Assembly: GCF_910592395.1 (NCBI RefSeq)
Contig: NC_088321.1
Coordinates: forward strand, 1,054,001-1,118,000
Direction: 5' to 3'
DNA: 64,000 nt
DNA from: Lineus longissimus
Taxonomy: Eukaryota > Nemertea > Pilidiophora > Heteronemertea > Lineidae
Below, piece by piece: positions 30,030 to 40,900 of the stretch; position 1 is the first letter of the stretch, and each line of letters begins with the position of its first letter. Below the pieces are notes generated by a model that did not search any database, had not been told where the DNA came from, and was given only the letters and a program-made list of their open reading frames with translations. The translations under genes were made by a program, and so were the position numbers.

Positions 30030-33000
30030 TCAAAAGGTACTAGTCTTAGGTTTGTAATGACAACCACGCATATGCATGATCCGGTGTCCCTCGTTCCCGA
30101 AATTCTCATGACAAAAGTCACATTTCCCGCGCAGACACGTCATCAAATGCACATCACGTTCGTCCCGCGTGTTATACTTAACATTACAATAGTCACAACC
30201 GTAGATCATACGCCGACTTTTGGCGGTATTATACGTACAGTACAACTCGTGTGAACTGACTTTCCGCGGGAGATTCAAACCGCAGTATCGGCAACGATAC
30301 TCTCCCGGAATCACCGCCGGTTTCGACTTTTTGGTTTCCACTGCCGTTTTGCTATCAACTTCCTTTTTCTTCTTCCCAACCAACGCTTGTTTTTTCTCGC
30401 AAACCTCCTCGATGGTCGGACACCGGTGGATTTGCGCATCCTCATACGATGACACCCGCTGTTTACATTTTGTACAAATCGCCATCATGAAGGAACTCTT
30501 TTTCTTACATAGCCGCGCATGTTCAAAAGCGACTTCCGGTTCACCGGTGAACTTCCTACACATCACACAAGAAAATGTGCGACAATTCTCACAGGAACGC
30601 GCATGAAAATCAAACCCCTCAGATTCGCGCAAATTCATTTCGCAGCTCGTACATTTCAGAATAGGTTTGCAAGTGACTTTATGAACGTCGAAATCCAGCT
30701 GCGTCTTCAGAAGATTCATACAGAAAAGACAAACAAACGGATTGTGTAACTTCTTCGGGTAGACCAGACCGCGACGATTATTCAACTGTATGGTCAGCGG
30801 GACGGCTTTGACGTCACTGCCTTGCCCCTCTGGCATAACCATCCCCTCGAAATGTTTCGGAACGCGCGTCTTCTTCTTCAAAACCGGACAATATGATTCG
30901 ACGTGTTGTTTCTTCTCCTCAATTTTCTTAAAGGTGGCGCCACAACTATAGCACTTCTTGTTCGAGGGGCGCCCTTTGACCTTTTTCTGTGGTTGTTTAT
31001 GCTCCTCTAAGATATGACGCGTTTTCTCTTTTTGAATTTTGAACATTTTGCCACATTTGGGACATTTGTGCGTGACCCGGAGATGATCCTCGTAAATGTC
31101 ACAACGATCTTTTCTCGAATCCTTCTGCATGTTCGGAATATGGTACCCGCAGATGTGACACTCGTCATGGTTGTAATAACAGTGTAGCGCCATGTCGCTT
31201 TCAAGCTGAAACACTGCGAAACAGAGCGCGACCTCGCAGCGATAGGGCACGGGGAGGAATCCGTCCGCGGGGAAATCCATCGTACAGCTGCACGCTGCAA
31301 TACAAAAAACACAAACATGACTCATAGCAACTTCGCTGTGCTCCTTTCCTTCGATGAGACACCCGCGCGTCTTTATAAACGAATCAGAAAAGATGTAGCA
31401 GCAATGGTCGCAAAATTTCGGCTTTCCTCGTCGCGATTTTATGGCGCTGTTTTCCTCCTCGTGCGCTTTCATGTGCTCGTACAACAATCGCATGCACTCA
31501 AACTCATCTCCGCAGATCGGACATGATATGTTTCCGTCGATGCGGTGCGTGCGCAAGTGCAAACGATACGGTTCATATTCAATGAACGACTTGTGACAGA
31601 ATCGACAAGTGTGGTCCCACGCGGAGAAATTTACTTTCAACTGCACCGACGGGACGAGGAATTCAAACATTGCGTCTAACTCGCTCTCTGTTAGCGCACA
31701 ATTTGGATCTTGCCCCTGAGTAATAATACGTTTCTGAGATGGTCCGGCGTCACGATTGCAATGTTTACGTTTCTTGTTTGTGTATCCCTGCAGTCCAGTA
31801 ACCTCAACTATTTGATTTTGCTGCGAATCGTCGACATGATGTTTCAGAAAGTGATGCGTGCAGAGATCAACGTAATCGTCAAATGTCTCGGAGCAAACCT
31901 CACACTTGTGGGTTTTGGAATCCCCCTCCTGGGGGACTTTCTCCCCATGCATCTTCACGCGATGTTCCTTCAATTCCTCCTCAGATTCAAAACCCTGTAG
32001 ACAGCTCGTACACACGTGGAACACAATGTTACAAAGACTTCCCTCGACCTCTTCGCTGGGTTCTTTCAAGTCCGACTCTGAGCTGGTGCTCGCTACAAGA
32101 CCACTTTTGTCACTCATCATAGTATTTTCCACACCGTTTTCATTCAGCTCACAGGAGCTTGCAAAGTGTCCATCGGTTTCAATGAAACCTGAGCCATCAG
32201 GGTTCACCTTAGTCAGACATATCGGGTACGCCTCGGATTCAACTTCGACAAAGCCGGTCTCTGCTTCTTCTTTATTGGCGATTCTCGGCATTTCATGCTT
32301 CAAATTGAACTGTGCGTCCGCTTCGAATGACGACGTTGTGAAGGCCTCGCCAACATCCTCACACGGCATTCTGAAGGTCACCTTCTCCTTGTTAAAGCAG
32401 ACGTCACAGATTCCTGAAATATGAAATGACACGATTAACAATCAGAATACTGCCGAGTGTCAGATCTGAGTCACCAGATCACGGGAGTGATTTTTCTCCA
32501 CCCACAGAAAGCGCCAGACCGCAGATGATCATCACATCTAAAACAGCCCAAGAAATACGATGAAAATGAAGATTAGAATGTATTTTTTGTCATTTTTTAC
32601 CAAAAACGAGCTTACCTGTCCCAATTGGCAATAGCGTTCCGTAGTCTCTAAACAACTTCTTGGAGAGATCAAGCGTGACAACGTTGACACCGAGGGTTCG
32701 TTCTACAAATGAAAACAAATCAGAATAGAGATCTTAGAGTGCACACATTAAGCGCATAGATGGATATCCGTAGACGTCACAGCGAATTCGTAAACACCAT
32801 GCGCGCGCATTATCGTAACTCTTCAATATGGTTTTCATGAAGAAAAGATTCGACAAACTGTCCTCCCGTTGATATTTCTCTCGATAACAAAATGATGCTT
32901 AACCCATGACGTACAGCTGCTATTGTAACAAAATCGTATCAAAGTTTTATTCAAAACTATTCACAAGTCACGAGGTAGGTAAGAAAAACTCCTCATATCC

Positions 33001-34440
33001 AAGTGAAACCAACAAGAATCGTGTGACATTGATATTGTTATGTCACACCAACCTGTGTTGAGCATCATATGCACACGCAAACACGGAGAAATAAAGGTTA
33101 GCATGACGTCAGAATGATGTCATTTTGTAAACAAAGATATCTATCAAAACATGAGTTATCTTAACGTTTGAAGGTAGACTTGGGGACGAGATTGATGGAC
33201 ACTGTTACCACAACTGAAAGTACACACTGATTCAAGGCATTGGAGGTGGCCAACTCCGTAGGATGGTTCGAATCAGCGCATGGAGATTGAGGATACAACT
33301 GGGCAGGAGAGACCAGGACAAGATAACGTCACCTACCATAAGAGCGTACAGTTTTGGACCACGTTTCGTGCTCCGGATGATAACAACTCTTATCTGGACG
33401 CTGCCACTTCCAGCCGAGCTTATCACGGTGGATCTTACAGATGTTCAAGCCTTCAGTGCCTACAATAAGATGAGACTTGCTCAATTCCAAGAACTATTCA
33501 AGCTTTTTCTGCCCTTTTTATGTATTTAGAACCGGCTAGAGAATGTTGTCGAAGAAACAAGCAAAATTTGTGAAAACAAACTGTCTTCGTCGGCTTAAAT
33601 TCTTCAACTTGTAATTATGTGCAGAGCATTGAGTGACTGAAACCAGTTGGATTAAGTCGACAGGTATGCCTCATAATCATCATCACATTCTTTGCCTTAC
33701 CTTCATAGAAGAGGCCAGCCCTGGCCATGATCAGATGGTACTCGTAAACAATCAGGCTAGACTTCTCACCCACTGCATTCTTGATGTTCGGGTGCTTTGA
33801 AAGCTCCCTGAAATTGTGACGAAAGCTTATCAATCATAATGAATAAGAGGCACATTATTCCAAAAGGCAATTCACCATTCTAAACCATCAAAGTAGTCCT
33901 ATACCCCGTCCGTAACTGCCCCTCATAGATCATCTCTCCCCTCTTGAAGCAAGAGTTTGGGTCTAGAGAGTCAATCCAAAATTTGACGGTCAAGATACCC
34001 ACGGTGCAGCAATGTCAAAATCATTTTTTTTCTAAACGACAGTGAGAGTGAAGACTCTTTCAAATTTTACCCACGGCCGGCCAGGGAGGGATGCCAGTGG
34101 CACTGGCAGTGTGTGGCATATAGCCATCACTGCCACTGGCATCAGCATCATCCATGACCAACCATGGGCTAGACTCATTCAACTATAAATCCATTGAACA
34201 GTGGCACTTATTTCTTTTTTTGGGCCGCGATCTGGGATTGTGAACTGATTCCCATTCTGTAATGCACTGCATGCAACATATAGTGCATGGTTATTGTAGT
34301 GCATACCTGTAGTACAACCGCAGTGTTGGAGTGCCGGGATTTCGGCATTTCTCCACTGGAACAACTTTTCCAGAGCATACTATTTGTTCTCCAGGGGTAA
34401 CGGTCAGGTCTTCAAACGAACAAAACAAATTGCAGGCCAT
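30030..34440 (-). CDS. C2H2/C2HC zinc-finger protein with ZAD-like N-terminal region, ~903 residues
   Basis: Coding exons on the minus strand: 34307-34440, 33701-33807, 32616-32702 and 30030-32413. All have GT-AG borders and matching phases; 904 codons with stop. The start MACNLFCSFEDLTV is the first ATG of an exon whose donor phase fits exon 2 through a split Arg codon. Residues 1-120 are conserved-looking and contain CNLFC at the beginning and TLLPIGTGICDVCFNK at the end; paired C-x(2,3)-C motifs with the latter sequence recall the ZAD dimerisation domain, though spacing is longer than in insects. An acidic linker follows, then about 16 fingers from residue 244 to about 890, the last seven mostly of the H-x-C type. 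Probably a nuclear sequence-specific regulator. A strong acceptor-like sequence at about 31290-31300 (TTTTTTGTATTGCAG on minus) might mark an unrecognised small intron near the irregular CVFCIAACSC segment. Confidence 0.82.
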
Positions 34441-35337
34441 TTTGAGCCAGATCTATTTTCTTTGGGGGTTATTTGAAGGCGATTTCTCTCAAAATATACA
34501 AAAATCTGGAAAACATAATTGCTTTCTTTGTCCGTGCGCAGCTCCACGGAGCATATCCGAGAACAAAAGTATGTTCGGAACTGAAAGTCAACTTCACTAA
34601 ACTAGAAGAATCCACATTTAGGGCAGCGTTATTTGGTTGCTCTTTTAGTAGTTTAGTATGTCATGAATTATGAAAGTACTTGGTGTCATTATTTTTGTGT
34701 TTAAACGATTTTCAGCAGTAGAAGGTGTCAACTACGAAAGTACTTTGAGGTCTCATTTTGTGCTTGGTCGCGGCGAAGCCATTTTAGTTTAACTTCGTGG
34801 TGATAGATGGCGAAGCGGTCGAATGCGGCGTGTAACAGGAGAAAATAATACCACTGGAGAAAAGTCGTTATACGAAGCCGTCACAAACATTCTCGCTTGG
34901 CACAATATTCTTTCCTACCAAGACTGTACTTGACCAATTAGCTATCATTCCATCATGTACGTCAACCATCAACAGGAACATCCAACTGCTAGGAGACCAA
35001 TTCCGGTGGCCATACGCCTATTTCTGGGCAATGATTTTGTAAGACTACCTGGGCAGCCCATCGCGTCATCCTCATTTGGTCTCCTTTGGGTGAGGAACGA
35101 GGATGGTCCACTGCGTCCGGAGTGTATGATTTTGGAGCTTGATTTTGTTGCTGTCCATGCCAGGCAAGTCATGAGGGAAGCGACATCGGACAAACTTTGA
35201 CTGGAGGTACTATCCTCAAATATCAAAAAGCTATTTGATGTAAAAATACATTTGAAGGCGAACTCTCTTAATCCAAAATGACATCGCAGCGGATAAGAGT
35301 AAGCCCCTGTTGTCCCTTTTTGGCGGGCAGAAAAAAA
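34441..35337. other. Upstream region of the second zinc-finger gene
   Basis: Promoter and 5' UTR should lie near 34441. A plus-strand frame at 34955-35200 (81 codons) looks moderately protein-like but has no recognised motif, splice partner or repeat match. I do not call it a gene. Confidence 0.35.
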
Positions 35338-35592
35338 TCCCTCGATACAAATCTTAGACGTCAAACTGCGGCTTGTCTGAGAGACAAATTCTTCGATACA
35401 CATCTTGACCGTCAGACTTCGGCTTGTCTGAGAGACAAATTCTTCGATACACATCTTGACCGTCAGACTTCGGCTTGTCTGAGAGACAAATTCTTCGATA
35501 CACATCTTGACCGTCAGACTGCGGCTTGTCTGAGAGACAAATTCTTCGATACTCATCTTGACCGTCAGACTTCGGCTTGTCTGAGAGACATG
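35338..35592. repeat. Minisatellite, 51-bp period, ~5 copies
   Basis: The unit contains CTTCGATACACATCTTGACC, GTCAGACTTCGGCTTGTCTG and AGAGACAAATT. With period 51 (17 codons) both strands stay open, giving DKFFDTHLDRQTSACLR on plus and QTSRSLTVKMCIEEFVS on minus. These frames are considered artefacts. Confidence 0.9.
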
Positions 35593-35660
35593 CGTCAAAG
35601 TTTGATGATACCGATTCCCATGGGACGCATTTCATCCGGGTCGGTCAGACGTCAGCCAGC

Positions 35661-35862
35661 AGGGAGTTTTCGCGAAGTCTTTGAAACGCCAACGATAACG
35701 CTTATCTTCATTGTCCGGCACCGTGATCGCATCCTGACTTTCATGGGTCAGTGATTAAGGGATATCAAAACATTGTGGGTCAAGATCCGTGATCGGGGTG
35801 ACGAGCAATGGATTAGGCGTTCCGACGTTGGCGTTTCGCGGGGACTTGGCGAAAACTCCCTA
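35661..35862. mobile_element. MITE with AGGGAGTTTTCGC ends, copy 1
   Basis: The left end AGGGAGTTTTCGCGAAG and right end GGCGAAAACTCCCTA are inverted. Internal inverted segments CGCCAACG and GTTGGCG also pair. A second copy with the same right end is at 63418-63549. No target duplication could be fixed. Confidence 0.55.
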
Positions 35863-36131
35863 AACGATCTCGTCAAATTACTGTGATAGGGCAGTAGGGC
35901 AATAAAAAAGCAATGTATTGTAGCCATGGATAGGTTTGTTCATAATGGCGTAAATTATTGATGAAGATGCTTTCACTGTTATCAAATATGAAATATTCAT
36001 CGCAAGCTAATTCATCAGCTGAAAATAAGGCTTAATTGCCAGAAATAAAATGTCATTGACGCCACAGTGTCTACACCATCACTGATTGGAGCAATATCAT
36101 CAACCCTGCGTGGAGCGTATCTTCCCGATCA

Positions 36132-36386
36132 ATGGAACCAAACTCCGCGCAACAGTACCAGGATCAATTTGTCACCAAGCTCACTCCTACACGTCCGTGC
36201 ATACACGGCGATCCATTACGCTTGATAGACCGCAGTGAACTGACGAGCGAGGTCGGTTGTCGCCATGCGATGACAGAGAGAAACCACGTTCATTTGATGT
36301 GTGAAAGTCAACAAGTCATTCGCGGGATAGATTCAGAAATACGCGGATATCTTCCCCAGGATACTGTATTCCAGGATTTTCTGTGA
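36132..36386 (+). CDS. Possible first coding exon or short ORF, unknown product
   Basis: An 84-codon frame starts MEPNSAQQYQDQFVTKLT and ends YLPQDTVFQDFL. Just before its stop is a good donor (TTTCT|GTGAGTTTT at about 36383), so it may be the first coding exon of a longer plus-strand gene. The composition is protein-like (RPCIHGDPLRLIDRSEL; HLMCESQQVIRGIDSEI), but no domain is recognised and I could not find a convincing second exon. A chance frame remains possible. Confidence 0.3.
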   Translation: MEPNSAQQYQDQFVTKLTPTRPCIHGDPLRLIDRSELTSEVGCRHAMTERNHVHLMCESQQVIRGIDSEIRGYLPQDTVFQDFL

Positions 36387-37740
36387 GTTTTTCAAGAATT
36401 TCATTGCGTATACACGATCATTGTGGATTTAGATGTGTGTGTTGATCGTCTGAGAAGATGCGCGGGCGGGCAAGGCGGGTTGCGCACGTGGTTTATAAAT
36501 TTTCGTCGTTTTCAGAACAGGATCATGTGACGGCTGTAAGCAACCGCATGGCTTCTAAGGTTTTCATGTGAATTTTTCAAGATTTTTCAATTCTTTCCGT
36601 TTTCGTGGATTTTTGAGTCGTTGATTCTATTTGAGTGGATCATAGTTTGTGGGCATTTTGTCTTTTGATAATTTGAAAATTGTCAGCAACTTCGTGCGTC
36701 GTGCGAATGGGTTTCGCGCCAAGAAGTTTGTCCCTTGGGCGGCTGATTTAAATGTATTTCATGAATATTTCGGTACATTAATTTGGTCAGTTGTGACAGC
36801 TGGTTCATAGGTAAATTGTATTAAAATGATTTTAAATTATATTGACTGACTCTTTTTAAAATCACTCCACAATCGAACGATTTTGTCAATGCGTGCTGCG
36901 ACATTTATCGCTGCGATGAATCAGATAAATAATCACTCGTCTTTGGTTAAAAGCGGTAAACGTTGGATAATGATCGCCGATGAGTATTATTGCAAGGACA
37001 ACGCAGAAAATAATGAATAATTCGCAGCAACACGCCAGCATTGCGAATGAAACCTCTCATCATATTCCCATCCATCTTCCGTATGGAGGTCGAACGTGGT
37101 GAGAATAAGAAATATGGCTTCATCCGGCCGGCCGTTACCATAGCGTCGAGGCCGGAATGAGCTCAACACTTGGAGTGGAGTAATTTCAGTTTGCTCTACT
37201 GGGTATACACTCCGGACGCAGTGGACTGGCCTCGTCTTGTCTGTTGAGGAAAAACGGTCATGATGACGAAATGGATTGCGCAGGAGTCGATGTAGGGTAT
37301 TGTTGCTTTGTGATGTTCCCGTCAAGGTCCCGTCTCGTACGACGTTCCGAGATTGAGTGACGTCACGTCATGAAAATGTCGATTCAATTCAATTTTAGTT
37401 AAAATCAAAACAATTATCATTAATCTGTATAATACCAAATCGGTTATGACAGAAAATGATACAAAATGTAGAAAGAATAAAACTAACCAAACGCAGAGTT
37501 GCTGATGTTCGCAAACAAATGTTTGCTAAGGCAGACCAGGCCAGTCCCCGTACTCCCTTCTAGCATAAAGTAGCCATCACCGCTAGTGTATCATGACAAT
37601 AAATTGTATCATATAAGTCCGCGGAGACAAGATTTGTTGATTAAGTTCGACTTGATTCGCCGTTTCCATAGAAGCAGGAGTTATTACCGGTCTCTCTCGG
37701 GCTTTCAATCATTCTGTGCTGTTTGAATACTGTAAAAAGA
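36387..37740. other. Unannotated spacer
   Basis: Two overlapping minus-strand frames at 36947-37325 share no known motif. No repeat or RNA gene is recognised. Confidence 0.3.
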
Positions 37741-38065
37741 AGCCTCATAGCCTAGTGGTTAACACTGCTGGCTACCACGCAATACCCCGGGTTGAATCTC
37801 GGGGAGAGCCCAGCGGGGTTGTATTTCTGGATGAACCGGCGTCTCTGGTGTCCATATCAGTGCAGGTTAAAGACCTCACCAAGTGAGAAACATGCGTAGC
37901 TTGCTCGGCGTCACTATAGGCCTGGCCGAAGTCGGGGTCACTAGGCCAAGAAACCCAATTGGCGCCTATCAGTAGTGGCAGGTAAAAATGCTCATCCCGC
38001 CTTGGAGGAGGAATACTCCCAGGAGAAAATACCCTCCAAGTGCAGAGCGAACGCTGAAGAAGAAA
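37741..38065 (+). mobile_element. tRNA-derived SINE, near full length
   Basis: It begins with an A-box-like CATAGCCTAGTGGTTAACAC and a B-box-like GGGTTGAATCTCG. A body of about 220 bp follows, including GGATGAACCGGCG, and the element ends CAAGTGCAGAGCGAACGCTG with a GAA-rich tail. Related heads lie at 25374 and 58803, and a related 3' end at 8300-8356. Confidence 0.7.
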
Positions 38066-38095
38066 AAAAGACGAAGATCACTGTAAATCGCCAAA

Positions 38096-38180
38096 TAAAA
38101 GAGGAAAGCTATAGCCATTGGGATTCGAACCCGTGACATCCCGATTGAAAGCCAAACGATCTAACCGCTGAGCCATGAAG
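38096..38180 (-). mobile_element. tRNA-like sequence, probable SINE head or tRNA relic
   Basis: On the minus strand, ATGGCTCAGCGGTTAGA (A-box) and CACGGGTTCGAATCCCAATG (B-box) are good polymerase III promoter elements. The predicted anticodon loop would be CTTTCAA (anticodon TTC). The 5' and 3' acceptor strands and the D-stem do not pair, so I do not call a functional tRNA. Confidence 0.5.
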
Positions 38181-38463
38181 ACATCCACGTTAGACCGACA
38201 GTTTTCTTTGCGTATCATACTTCTTGTAAGAACGCGCGCAGACGGGATGTTATACCTCTGACACAATTCTAGTCGTCGCCATATTGAAAAATCAGCCCGC
38301 GTGTGACTAGATGATCGCGCAGGTGTCAGGGTGATTTGCCGAAATAGTTCTAAAGTATCTTATATCTCGGTATTTGTACCGATTTTTCTCAGTATGTCGT
38401 ATCGATATTGCTCAGGGATATTTTAAATAATGTTGGAAGCTGATTTTAACGTTTGAATGGCGT

Positions 38464-38575
38464 TTTGAAAAATGTTTTTTTTAGAATCGAGGTCAACAGG
38501 GTCAAAAGAATTAGTTTTTGGCGCCAATGATGTCAGCAATGGCGGATTTAAAATGAAGTTCGAGTCGATTTTCTT
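38464..38575 (+). repeat. Dispersed repeat, partner of 46336-46420
   Basis: It contains GAATCGAGGTCAACAGGGTC, TTTTTGGCGCCAATGATGTC and CAATGGCGGATT. The same sequence in reverse orientation is at 46336-46420 with moderate divergence. Confidence 0.5.
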
Positions 38576-38670
38576 GGAATCGTGTCGTAGTTGCCAGTGT
38601 TATCACGTGGCAGGGTAATGCACAGGCATGAGGGTCGACGTTCAGGGAGGGGGGACGCAATCCTTCTCGA

Positions 38671-38812
38671 ATGGTCATATCAATAGGTTTACAAATGGTA
38701 CCATCAGAAAGTGCTCATCAAGGTCTTTCCAATGAATAGTCACGTCAATAGGTTTACGAATTGTGCCGTCAGAAAGTGCTCGTGAAGAGCTTTCCAGTGA
38801 AAGGTCATGTTA
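38671..38812 (+). repeat. Two tandem copies of a 65-bp repeat
   Basis: The unit contains CAATAGGTTTAC, TCAGAAAGTGCTC and CTTTCCARTGAA. A further single copy lies at 7610-7680. Confidence 0.65.
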
Positions 38813-39282
38813 GAAGGTTTCAAATTTCAATTGATAAAATTGATACTCCATACAATATACCATTGCTCTCTTTAAAATAGCTTCCGCTACTAACTGTATT
38901 ATTCTAGTCCACTGAGAGTAGGTTTGTTGATTAAGTCAGATCCAATCCTCCGTTTCCATAGATTCAGACTTTATTACGATTCTGCTGGGACTTGCGTAGG
39001 CTGCACTTATAAGGCTAGTCAAGGAGATTTGGTGCCTTGAAGCCGCCGAAATGAATACACATCTCATTCATAATTCACTGGTTAGCTTGAAAAAATTGCC
39101 GATTTGTGAGACTGATATTGCAATGTTTTATGGATGGTGTATGCGCTGGGAAGAATACGTGTCGGCCAATACAATGGCTGTTGGTTGGGCGTACTAAAAG
39201 GAGCAGCTAGGTACTAGGCAAGATAAGGTTACAAAAAGTCACCAATAGAGGTCTCTCCCATCTCATAGTTCGTCGAAACAAT

Positions 39283-39607
39283 CCACGCTTGTACGAGGAA
39301 AATATTTATTGCTGACACAAACATGACCCAGAGGCTTCACTGTGCCTTTTTTACCGGAATGTAGTTAATTTAACCACCCTGCTCCCGCCTAAAGTCCCTC
39401 TTTAAGGCATTGACTCAAGCGACAGCGTTCAAAGCAGCACGCCAGTCTGCCTGGTTTGGTGATGGGCCTATCGTCGATAGACTCCCTAGGCAGCCCATCG
39501 CATCGGAGACTATGGTCGGAAGCAAGGGGGGGGGTCAAATTTGTGGCGTCAGTGAACTGAATCTGGTCTGACTTATTGATAAAACTATTCCCCGTACAAG
39601 CGTGAAT
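39283..39607. mobile_element. Possible MITE with CACGCTTGTACG ends
   Basis: The inverted sequences CCACGCTTGTACGAGGAA (39283) and TTCCCCGTACAAGCGTG (to about 39605) bound about 325 bp. AT-rich sequence next to each end (TATTTATTG / CTTATTGATA) also pairs partly. No target duplication was determined. Confidence 0.45.
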
Positions 39608-39947
39608 AGTGCCGTGGTACAGCCAGTTAATAGAGACACCTACCGGTGACCTCGTGTAACTTAATCTAACCCACCTGGCTCCTGCATATGAGCTTCCCTT
39701 CAGTGAAGATACGCTTGAGGGCCATCGAATACAACATCTGCTTCATCAACCAAACGGAGATTGGTTGACATTAATCCACCATCTGCCTTATCGATCGCTG
39801 GGAGATAGCTGGACGAGTGCACGGCTCATTGAAAGACGGTCGCTCATTTTAGGGACCATCTTTCATGATATCGTCACCCTCATTGAAAAAATGCCCAAAT
39901 TGACATTTTCAGAGTCTGCTCTCTATCGTAAGAGTCACCTGTGGTAA

Positions 39948-40215
39948 ATGTGCTTCACTCAAGGTCTCATCTCCTGGTGTGTAGGAAGGTCAATACCTCG
40001 CTCAAAATCAAAGTACGGGGATCGCAGTTTCTCCGTGGCTGCCCCTTATCTCTGGAATCGACTCCTCAAAGCAATTACATCCGCTGAGACCCTCACCCAA
40101 TTCAAATCCCTTCTTAAAACACACTTGTTCAATCTTCACTTCAAAAAATAGAGGAGGTAGCGCTTTGAGCAGGGTGACCCGGAAAGGCGCTTTACAAATT
40201 CTATATCTATTTATT
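39948..40215 (+). mobile_element. Non-LTR retrotransposon 3' tail, second copy
   Basis: The frame ends YGDRSFSVAAPYLWNRLLKA and LTQFKSLLKTHLFNLHFKK, then the stop and the UTR motif GGCGCTTTACAAATTCTATA with a TTTATTATTTATAAT tail. It is nearly identical to 437-745 from the shared SVAAPYLWNR motif onward. The preceding frame 39765-39947 may be further ORF2 sequence. Confidence 0.8.
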
Positions 40216-40379
40216 TATTATTTATAATAACCGCCTAAGTCAAGCTTGAGACTTTGGGTCATCTTGACCCGTTGTTACACCAGTCAGACATATTACATTT
40301 GTATCACTTGCATCTTCATTATCATGTTTTTACATGTTTTTCTTAGTTAGCTGAAAAATAAATTTGCAATAGTTGTATA

Positions 40380-40535
40380 GTACCCCCAGGTATATGGCAC
40401 GGCTTAACCCGCCGGCCATGAGGGAATTCCTTTATGGCCCAGTGGTTGGTGCGTTGGTCCCAGAGTGGAAGTTAAGCAACGTCGAGCGCGGTCAACCTTC
40501 GGATCGTTGACCGGCGCGTACAATACAATAGTCAG
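40380..40535 (+). mobile_element. SINE with 5S rRNA-like body
   Basis: The 5' end is TAGTACCCCCAGGTATATGG, then CCGGCCATGAGGGAATTCCT. The next part, GGAAGTTAAGCAACGTCGAG, CGCGGTCA and CTTCGGATCGTTGACCG, follows the order of the 5S rRNA internal promoter (box A GGAAGCTAAGCAGGGTCGG, intermediate element, box C TTGGATGGGAGACCG). This fits a 5S-derived (SINE3-type) element. Reverse-strand copies are at 61500-61785. Confidence 0.6.
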
Positions 40536-40551
40536 GAAATGGATACTTTTT

Positions 40552-40900
40552 TATAGCTCACATGGTCATTTGAATAAGATATTGATGACGTTTTAGTCAC
40601 GTGACAGTCGGACATCGACACTGAGCTTATTTCTACGCATCTGAGCTTATTTCAAAGTCAATTATCTTTGACCCTGCATTGTTTTTAGCATGAATGATAC
40701 CATAGAGTCAGAGAGAGAAATATTCAGAACAATTATGTAGTATTTCCAACACTCGGACATGTGCCAGATTGAATCTAACTGCCCTAGTTAGAGAGCCTGA
40801 ATCCATTACGAAACCGCATGTTTGTCCGACATTGCCTGTAATTCAGCGATGGGGAAATAGAGGGCAGCAGCTGCAGTGACCTCATTATCGCGAAATGCTA
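40552..40900 (-). mobile_element. Copy B of the ATAGCATTCCGCG element, end-truncated
   Basis: It is the reverse complement of 29131-29497 over nearly its full length. The end at 40900 keeps a diverged TIR (TCGCGAAATGCTA); the other end stops after GAGCTATA, so that TIR is lost. Confidence 0.75.

Noticed and set aside
33263-33529. Overlapping plus-strand frames (e.g. VTYHKSVQFWTTFRAP)
   Set aside because: Protein-like in places, but inside an intron of the second zinc-finger gene, antisense, with no motif or splice partner.
34969-35754. 209- and 158-codon frames on opposite strands
   Set aside because: Both cross the 51-bp minisatellite and owe most of their length to it.
38096-38180. Functional tRNA gene (TTC anticodon)
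   Set aside because: Good A- and B-boxes, but acceptor and D-stems do not pair; more likely a SINE head or relic.
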